Translations under genes and position numbers: made by a program | Source of the DNA: Phycisphaerales bacterium | GTDB lineage: Bacteria; Planctomycetota; Phycisphaerae; Phycisphaerales; UBA1924 | Direction: 5' to 3' | Assembly (NCBI GenBank): GCA_029260265.1 | Contig: JAJDDO010000024.1 | Location: 869,458 to 933,457, forward strand | Length of the DNA stretch: 64,000 bases | In this document: in pieces, positions 58,485 to 64,000 of the stretch | Layout: each line of letters opens with the position of its first letter | Position numbering within the stretch: position 1 is the first letter of the stretch | The notes under the pieces: model-generated | What the model was told of the DNA's origin: nothing | The model's input: only the letters and a program-made list of their open reading frames with translations | Databases searched by the model: none

Positions 58485-59785
58485 GTTCGATGCCGATGAG
58501 CACGCGGTTGTTTCGGCTGATCCGGGGTTCCGGGCACCATGATCCGATGTACAAATCGATGCGGATGATCAACTTCTCGTGGGTGAGCGTGGTCGCTGCG
58601 ATCTTGATCACCATGATGGGGATCTACTCGATTGATGTCAGCGAACAGCTGCGTCCAGATGGATCGACGGCGTTGGCGGCGGTGGCGAGCAAGCAGGTGG
58701 TGTTCCTGATTATTGGGATGCTGGCGTGCGTGCTGATCGCATTGCCGCACTATCGAGTGATTGGTTATTTCTCGGTGATCTTGTTTGTGTTGTGCGTGCT
58801 TCTCTTGGTGTTTTTGTTGATCCCCGGTGTGCCGAGTTGGCTGGTTCGTCCTCGTAATGGTGCACGGGCGTGGATAAATCTTCGTCTGATGGATTTTCAA
58901 CCCAGCGAGCTGACCAAGATCGGCTTTGTGCTGGTGATCGCGTGGTACATGCGGTTTCGGTCGCATCATCGAGAGATGAAGGGGCTCGTTGTGCCAGGGA
59001 TTATTGCGGCGATACCGGTGGCGTTGATCACGGTGCAGCCGGACCTTGGGACGGCAAGCCTGTTCGTCCCGGCATTGTTCGCGATGCTGATCGCGGCGGG
59101 CGCCAAGCTCAAGCACCTGATACTCATTGTGGTCTTCGCTGCGATGGCGGCACCGGCGGCGTACCCGTTTATGAAACCGCACCAAAAACAGCGGATCGTC
59201 GCGATGGTCAAGCAGTACCAGGGAGATGAATCAACCTCGTTTGATATCAACTACCAGTCAGATCGGGCGCAGACCCTGATCGGGGCCGGGATGGTCACGG
59301 GGATGAATGACGACGCGGCGCGGGCGGTGGTGCATTACAACCAACTCCCCGAGGCTCACAATGACATGATCTTCGCGGTGGTGGTTTCTCGGTTTGGATT
59401 GCTCGGAGGATTGGCGGTGATGGCGCTGTATGGGCTCTGGGTGGGCGGGGCGTTGTGCGTGGCGGCCTCGTGTCGAGAACCGCTGGGGCGATTGATCGCG
59501 GTGGGGCTCGCTGCGTTTATTATGGCGCAGGTTGTGATCAATATCGGGATGAATCTTGGGCTGGTGCCAATTATCGGGATTACACTTCCGTTCATGAGTT
59601 ATGGCGGATCGAGCCTGCTGACCTGCTGGTTGATGACGGGGCTGATTGTGAATGTGGCGTTGCATCGTCCGCGTCCGCCCTATCGAAGCTCGTTTGAGTT
59701 TGATGACGATGAGCCGGACCTGATGCAACCGACCCGGGCGTATGGGCGCAAGATCGGATTTTCTGGGCGGGCTCTTACTCGGTGA
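58481..59785 (+). CDS. rodA: Peptidoglycan glycosyltransferase RodA
   Basis: A SEDS-family polymerase that pairs with PBP2. The 434-residue protein has about ten membrane segments. Conserved parts are GARAWINLRLMDFQPSELTK, ITVQPDLGTASLF with the catalytic Asp of the family, HYNQLPEAHNDMIFAVV and LGLVPIIGITLPFMSYGGSS. The C-terminal cytoplasmic tail is acidic and then basic (EFDDDEPDLMQPTRAYGRK). Coupled to mrdA (ATGA overlap). MreB, MreC and MreD are not in the window. Confidence 0.95.
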   Translation: MSSMPMSTRLFRLIRGSGHHDPMYKSMRMINFSWVSVVAAILITMMGIYSIDVSEQLRPDGSTALAAVASKQVVFLIIGMLACVLIALPHYRVIGYFSVILFVLCVLLLVFLLIPGVPSWLVRPRNGARAWINLRLMDFQPSELTKIGFVLVIAWYMRFRSHHREMKGLVVPGIIAAIPVALITVQPDLGTASLFVPALFAMLIAAGAKLKHLILIVVFAAMAAPAAYPFMKPHQKQRIVAMVKQYQGDESTSFDINYQSDRAQTLIGAGMVTGMNDDAARAVVHYNQLPEAHNDMIFAVVVSRFGLLGGLAVMALYGLWVGGALCVAASCREPLGRLIAVGLAAFIMAQVVINIGMNLGLVPIIGITLPFMSYGGSSLLTCWLMTGLIVNVALHRPRPPYRSSFEFDDDEPDLMQPTRAYGRKIGFSGRALTR

Positions 59786-59804
59786 GTATGGACGGAGATG
59801 ATGG

Positions 59805-60566
59805 ATGATGATTGAAGCACTCACGCCACCGGCGGGATGGATCGAAAGAGCGAATGAGCTTGGGATTTCGTTCAATGAAGGCGAGGTCGAACAACTCGGG
59901 CGGTATCTTGCGTTGCTGATGGACGCCAACACGCGGATGAACCTGACCGCGATCCGCGATGTTGATGAGGCATGGGATAAGCATATTCTCGACGCGTTGA
60001 CGCTGGTGCCGGTGATGAGTGAGTTGGAGGACAACGCGTCGGTGATTGATATCGGCTCGGGGGGCGGAATCCCGGGGATTCCTCTCGCGATTGTGATGCC
60101 GAAGGTCTGGTTTACGCTTGTCGATGCGACCGCGAAAAAATGCAATTTTCTTGAAGAGGCTGCCGAAGCGCTCGGGCTCACGAGTGTACGGGTGATCAAT
60201 GATCGTGCGGAACGGCTGGGCAATGACATCGGCGAGCGGACGCCAAATGGGCGAGAAGATGCACACCGCGAGCATTACGATCTCGTGGTTGCGCGTGCGG
60301 TGGGGCGGATGGCGATGCTGGTGGAGTTGACGGTGCCTCTGGTGAAGGTCGGCGGGTTGGTGGTGCTGACCAAGGGGCAGAAGGCGGACGAGGAGTTGGC
60401 CGAGGCGAAGCAGGCGCTGTATATGTTGCACACTTCCCACGCGGGCACGATTGACACACCAACCGGTCGGATTGTGGTATTGGAGAAGCAGCGAAAGACG
60501 CCGAGAGACTATCCGCGTGGGAACGGCGAGCCGAAGCGGTCGCCGTTGGGCGTGGTGAAGAAGTGA
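59805..60566 (+). CDS. rsmG: 16S rRNA (guanine527-N7)-methyltransferase
   Basis: A SAM-dependent methyltransferase of the GidB family. The 253-residue protein has MNLTAIRDVDEAWDKHILDA, the SAM-binding motif VIDIGSGGGIPGIPLAIV, VDATAKKCNFLEEAA, YDLVVARAVGRMAMLVEL and GGLVVLTKGQKADEEL. It is longer than E. coli RsmG (207 residues) through an insert of about residues 140-155 and a C-terminal basic tail. It overlaps the helicase gene by 4 bp (GTGA). Confidence 0.95.
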   Translation: MMIEALTPPAGWIERANELGISFNEGEVEQLGRYLALLMDANTRMNLTAIRDVDEAWDKHILDALTLVPVMSELEDNASVIDIGSGGGIPGIPLAIVMPKVWFTLVDATAKKCNFLEEAAEALGLTSVRVINDRAERLGNDIGERTPNGREDAHREHYDLVVARAVGRMAMLVELTVPLVKVGGLVVLTKGQKADEELAEAKQALYMLHTSHAGTIDTPTGRIVVLEKQRKTPRDYPRGNGEPKRSPLGVVKK

Positions 60567-62629
60567 CAGGATCTGTAGCGGATATCTTGGGTGATACGGG
60601 CGCGATCGCCGATGTCCTCGGCGAAGGCTATGAAGCCCGCTCTGAGCAGGTCCGCATGGCGCAGGCGGTTGATCTGGCGATGCAAGAGCAGTCGCATCTG
60701 CTCGTCGAGGCGGGCACGGGGGTGGGGAAGAGCTTCGCATATCTGGTGCCTGCGATGGTGCGGGCGATTGAGAAGAATGAGGTCGTGGTTGTCGCGACCA
60801 ACACGATCGCGCTGCAGGAGCAGTTGGTGCTCAAGGACATCCCGGTGCTGCAAGAGGCGCTCAGGGGGATCGGTGAGTGCAAGGGGGTGCTGGTCAAGGG
60901 GCGCGGGAACTACATGTCAATTCGTCGGTTGCAGCTTGCAAGCAAGCGGCAGGATTCGCTGCTACCCGATGCGGCGGCGCGAAGGTCGCTGGCGGTGATC
61001 GAGGATTGGGCATACACGACGGAAGACGGGTCGCTGAGTTCGCTGCCGAACCTTGAACGCGGGGGGGTGTGGGATTCTGTGCGGTCGGATTCGACCAACT
61101 GCATGGGGCGAAGGTGCCCGCATCACAACGAATGCTTTTACCAGAGTGCACGAAGAGAGATGGAGGGGGCGAACCTGCTGATCTGCAACCACGCGTTGTT
61201 CTTCTCGGATTTAGCGCTGCGTGCGAATGGGACCGGGTTTTTGCCTAAGTACGACCATGTGATTCTCGACGAAGCGCACGGGGTGGAAGACGCGGCGGCG
61301 GATCACTTTGGATTACGGCTGACCGAGGGGCGGGTTTCGTTTCTGCTCCGTGCGCTGTATCAGAAGAAATCGGGCAAGGGGTATCTGGCGAATCTACAAC
61401 TCGCGGCGGGAGACATCGAACCGATCGAGCGCGCCGCGGCGTTGGTGAACCAGGCTGAGCACGCGTCGATGGCGTTCTTTGATTCACTGCATCGGGTGGT
61501 GAGGTCGGGGGCAATCCGAAATGGGAGGATCCGTGAGCCAGGGATTGTTGAGAATCACCTGACGCCAGCGATGAATGATTTGTCGGTGCGCCTCAAACGG
61601 CTGCGTGAAGAAGTCACCGGCGAGGCGGACCGGTTTGAACTCAACGCGTTCGCGGTGCGGGCGGCGGAGATCGCAGACAATGCGGAATCATTGGTTGAGC
61701 AGACGATGGAGAAGTGCGTTTATTGGATTGAAGAGACGCAATCCAAGGGGCGTGGTGGTCCGAGGGTGACGCTGGCGTGTTCGCCTATCGAAGTTGCTCC
61801 ACTGCTCAAGGAGCATCTGTTTAGCGAAGATTGCAGCGTGATATTGACGAGCGCGACCCTGACGACGCGGACGGTAAAAGATGATGAAACGAGCGAGCAC
61901 GCCGAGACCGCGTTCGCGCACACGCTGAGCCGATTGGGCGCGGAGGGCGCCAAGACGGTTCAACTCGGGAGCCCGTTTGATTATGGATCTCAGGTCGAGG
62001 TGTATGTTGACACCTCGGTGCCAAGCCCGAAGGGCAAGCCGAATGCGGATGGCGAGTCGTTTGAGGACGCGGTTGTTTCGCGTATACATGATCATGTGAT
62101 CGCGACCGATGGCGGGGCGTTTGTGCTGTTCACAAGTTTTCAGTTGCTTTATGAAACTGCGGATCGGCTGACACGCCAGTTCGAGGCGCTCGGGATGCGG
62201 GTGTGGGTGCAGGGCAAGAGCGGTTCACGGTCGCAGATTCTTGAAGAGTTCCGCGCGTGCGATCGCGGGGTGCTGTTCGGGGCGGCAAGCTTCTGGCAGG
62301 GTGTTGATGTACGCGGCGATCGGTTGCGTAATGTGATCATCACGCGTTTGCCGTTTGAGCCGCCGACACGACCGCTGGTCGAGGCAAGGTGCGAGCGGAT
62401 CAAGGAAGCGGGCGGCGACCCGTTCCGCCATGATTCATTGCCGCGAGCTGTGCTGCGATTCAAGCAAGGGTTCGGTCGCTTGGTCCGAAGCAGCGAGGAC
62501 CGCGGACGGGTGGTGGTGCTGGACCCCCGTATCGTTTCGACGGGGTACGGCAAGATGTTCCGCAACGCGATCCCCGAAGGCGTGGTGCTGCGCCGGCTGC
62601 CAGAACTTGTTGATGAGTTCACGGGTTAA
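60563..62629 (+). CDS. dinG: DinG/XPD-family ATP-dependent DNA helicase
   Basis: An SF2 helicase of 688 residues that starts at GTG within the rsmG stop. Motif I is VEAGTGVGKSFAYLVPAM. An iron-sulfur domain is supported by four cysteines in TNCMGRRCPHHNECFYQ and LLICNHALFF. Motif II is DEAH (VILDEAHGVED), and helicase domain 2 has ILTSATLTTR, LFTSFQLLYETADRL, VLFGAASFWQGVDVRGD and KQGFGRLVRSSEDRG, the last being motif VI. It probably unwinds R-loops, D-loops or 5'-tailed DNA in repair. Confidence 0.95.
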   Translation: MTGSVADILGDTGAIADVLGEGYEARSEQVRMAQAVDLAMQEQSHLLVEAGTGVGKSFAYLVPAMVRAIEKNEVVVVATNTIALQEQLVLKDIPVLQEALRGIGECKGVLVKGRGNYMSIRRLQLASKRQDSLLPDAAARRSLAVIEDWAYTTEDGSLSSLPNLERGGVWDSVRSDSTNCMGRRCPHHNECFYQSARREMEGANLLICNHALFFSDLALRANGTGFLPKYDHVILDEAHGVEDAAADHFGLRLTEGRVSFLLRALYQKKSGKGYLANLQLAAGDIEPIERAAALVNQAEHASMAFFDSLHRVVRSGAIRNGRIREPGIVENHLTPAMNDLSVRLKRLREEVTGEADRFELNAFAVRAAEIADNAESLVEQTMEKCVYWIEETQSKGRGGPRVTLACSPIEVAPLLKEHLFSEDCSVILTSATLTTRTVKDDETSEHAETAFAHTLSRLGAEGAKTVQLGSPFDYGSQVEVYVDTSVPSPKGKPNADGESFEDAVVSRIHDHVIATDGGAFVLFTSFQLLYETADRLTRQFEALGMRVWVQGKSGSRSQILEEFRACDRGVLFGAASFWQGVDVRGDRLRNVIITRLPFEPPTRPLVEARCERIKEAGGDPFRHDSLPRAVLRFKQGFGRLVRSSEDRGRVVVLDPRIVSTGYGKMFRNAIPEGVVLRRLPELVDEFTG

Positions 62630-62748
62630 ATTAAATCGCATAAGTCTATGTGCTGGCGCGATTTAAGTACATTTGCTCGATGTTTTTGTTTTGGTGTCCT
62701 ATGATGCTCGCTCGATTGGGATTGGCCGATCGGCTGAGGGAGTGAATC
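62630..62748. other. Gap between helicase and phosphomannomutase genes with an inverted repeat
   Basis: TTAAATCGC (62631-62639) pairs with GCGATTTAA (62658-62666) around 18 bases, directly after the helicase stop. There is no T run, so it is not a normal terminator. A -10-like TATGAT lies at 62700, but a well-spaced -35 box is missing. Confidence 0.4.
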
Positions 62749-64000
62749 ATGCTTGGACGGGTATTTAAGGCGTACGACATTCGTGGGGTGTATCCAGATT
62801 TGTTGACCGATCGGATGGCGTGGCAGATCGGATGTGGATCTGCGAGGTACCTGCTTGAAGAGGCCGAGGCGGACGGTGAGACGGCGCCGATGATGCGCAA
62901 TGTGATCGTCGGGCATGACATGCGGGTGTCGTCGCCGAAACTCAACGAAGAACTCATCCGCGGGCTCAACTCGCTTGGCGCGAGCGTGATCGATCTGGGA
63001 TTGATCGACACACCGATGATGTACTTTGCGATTAACTATCTTGATTGCGCGGGCGGCGTCGTAGTGACGGCGAGCCACAATCCGCCGCAGTACAACGGGT
63101 TTAAAATCTCGAAGCGCAAGGCGAAACCGGTCGGCGAAACGACCGGGTTGTCGATTGTCCGCAAGCACGCGGCGATGGTTGATAAGAACGCGGTGCCTCT
63201 GGAGGGGACGAGCATCGATCATCGTGATCTCTGGGATGCCTATCGCAAGCATGTGCTTAAGTTCCTCGATCTGAATGGCAAGAAGCTCAAGATCGTCGTG
63301 GATGCATCCAATGGGATGGCCGGGACGATGTGTCCAAAGATATTCGGGACCAATGGCGAAAATGTCGACGGGCTCGAGATCATCGAGATGAACTTCGAGA
63401 ACACCAAGAACGAGTACGCCCATGAGCCCAATCCTCTGGTCGCGTCAAATCTTGCGGATCTTCAGGCTGCGGTTGCCGAGCAGAATGCAGATCTTGGATT
63501 GTGCTTCGATGGCGATGCCGACCGGTGCGTAGCGGTCGATGAACGCGGACAGATTGTCCCTTGTGATCTGATGACGGCGCTCTTGGCGGGGTTCTTTCTT
63601 GAGAAGCATCCGGGCAGCGCGGTGATTTATGATCTCCGTTCGACCAAGGCGGTCAAAGAGGAGGTCGAAAAGCATGGCGGGACCGCGCATCGTGGGCGCG
63701 TGGGGCATGTGTTTATGAAGCACCTGCTCGCCGAGAAGCAGGCGGTCTTTGGCGGTGAGTTGTCCGGGCATTTTTACTTCCGCAAAAACTTCAACGCCGA
63801 CTCGGGCGCGATCGCGATGGCGACATTCCTCTCGGTGCTCGCATCGAGCGGCAAGCCGATGAGCGCGTTGATTAAGCCGCTGGCGAGGTACTTCCAGTCG
63901 GGCGAGATTAACTTCGAGATTGAAGAGAAGGACGAAGCACTCGAGCAGGTCATCGAAGTGTTTGCCGATCGCGGCGACATCGACGAACTCGACGGGATTA
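62749..64000 (+). CDS. Phosphomannomutase/phosphoglucomutase (partial, runs off the window)
   Basis: An alpha-D-phosphohexomutase. The frame is open from the ATG at 62749 (GAGGGAG just upstream) to the window end, about 417 residues. It has the start GRVFKAYDIRGVYPDLL, the phosphoserine loop VTASHNPPQYNGFK, and the metal-binding loop CFDGDADRCVAV. GGELSGHFYFRKNFNADSG is the sugar-binding loop, whose SGHF-type motif is close to the GEMSGH/GEXSG of PMM/PGM enzymes. It supplies sugar phosphates for LPS or exopolysaccharide. The last domain is missing from view. Confidence 0.94.
   Translation, partial: MLGRVFKAYDIRGVYPDLLTDRMAWQIGCGSARYLLEEAEADGETAPMMRNVIVGHDMRVSSPKLNEELIRGLNSLGASVIDLGLIDTPMMYFAINYLDCAGGVVVTASHNPPQYNGFKISKRKAKPVGETTGLSIVRKHAAMVDKNAVPLEGTSIDHRDLWDAYRKHVLKFLDLNGKKLKIVVDASNGMAGTMCPKIFGTNGENVDGLEIIEMNFENTKNEYAHEPNPLVASNLADLQAAVAEQNADLGLCFDGDADRCVAVDERGQIVPCDLMTALLAGFFLEKHPGSAVIYDLRSTKAVKEEVEKHGGTAHRGRVGHVFMKHLLAEKQAVFGGELSGHFYFRKNFNADSGAIAMATFLSVLASSGKPMSALIKPLARYFQSGEINFEIEEKDEALEQVIEVFADRGDIDELDGI

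Noticed and set aside
59258..60740. Two long minus-strand frames opposite rodA and rsmG.
   Set aside because: Both are low-complexity, Arg/His/Ser-rich translations antisense to well-identified genes.
1..64000. CRISPR arrays, insertion sequences, prophage genes or rRNA.
   Set aside because: No regularly spaced repeat-spacer unit, transposase, phage structural gene or rRNA sequence was seen anywhere in the window.

Overview
The window is GC-rich chromosomal DNA from a Gram-negative, flagellated bacterium. It is most likely a planctomycete of the Phycisphaerae type. This is an inference from protein content: a FlhA-FlhF-FlhG-FliA flagellar block, KDO and LPS-export genes, a DUF6768 partner of an ECF sigma factor, many small C-terminal zinc-ribbon proteins, FolE2, and a divided kynurenine route. 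No rRNA is present to settle the taxonomy. Genes are tightly packed, often overlapping by 4 bp (ATGA or GTGA), and sit on both strands.

Layout. 1-4.4 kb: end of flhA, then flhF, flhG, a small membrane protein and the flagellar sigma factor fliA, closed by a terminator. 4.5-10.9 kb: folK, xerC, two lipoproteins (one a TolB-like beta-propeller), small unknown genes and an orphan nuoC. 10.9-15.5 kb: an LPS block on the minus strand, kdsD, kdsC and a 1012-residue LptC/LptA-like protein, in the order known from E. coli. 15.6-20.1 kb: an aminotransferase, two zinc-ribbon proteins, GNAT, scpA, and an ECF sigma/DUF6768 pair. 20.4-24.7 kb: rpsO-pnp, a cold-shock protein and a histidine kinase. 24.7-36.1 kb: kynA-kynU, a TIM-barrel isomerase, queG, then a long minus-strand run (pyrC, P1B ATPase, gapA, MBL hydrolase, hotdog protein, membrane protein).

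36.4-42.2 kb is the accessory region. It starts directly after tRNA-Pro(GGG) and holds single unrelated genes or short operons: SnoaL/pirin/MarR, DUF1569, YdeI-like, L-asparaginase and a PNPOx-like protein. They are separated by five same-orientation copies of a short repeat, and the spacers look visibly poorer in G+C. This resembles a gene-cassette array without a local integrase and is the most interesting part of the window. A frameshifted lipoprotein gene follows.

43.3-52.7 kb: a voltage-gated-type ion channel, an acyltransferase with ankyrin repeats inserted between membrane segments, a CBS protein, carbonic anhydrase, infA, and an operon of a kynurenine-aminotransferase-like enzyme, glycerate 2-kinase and an amine-oxidase-like flavoprotein, then a secreted esterase-like protein. 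52.8-64 kb: tRNA-Asn, two membrane proteins, folE2, the elongasome genes mrdA-rodA, then rsmG, dinG and the start of a phosphomannomutase/phosphoglucomutase gene that runs off the window.

Links between genes: folK and folE2 both serve folate or pterin synthesis but are not clustered. kynA, kynU and the later aminotransferase could together handle tryptophan breakdown. kdsD, kdsC and the Lpt-like protein serve the outer membrane. mrdA-rodA serve cell-wall elongation.
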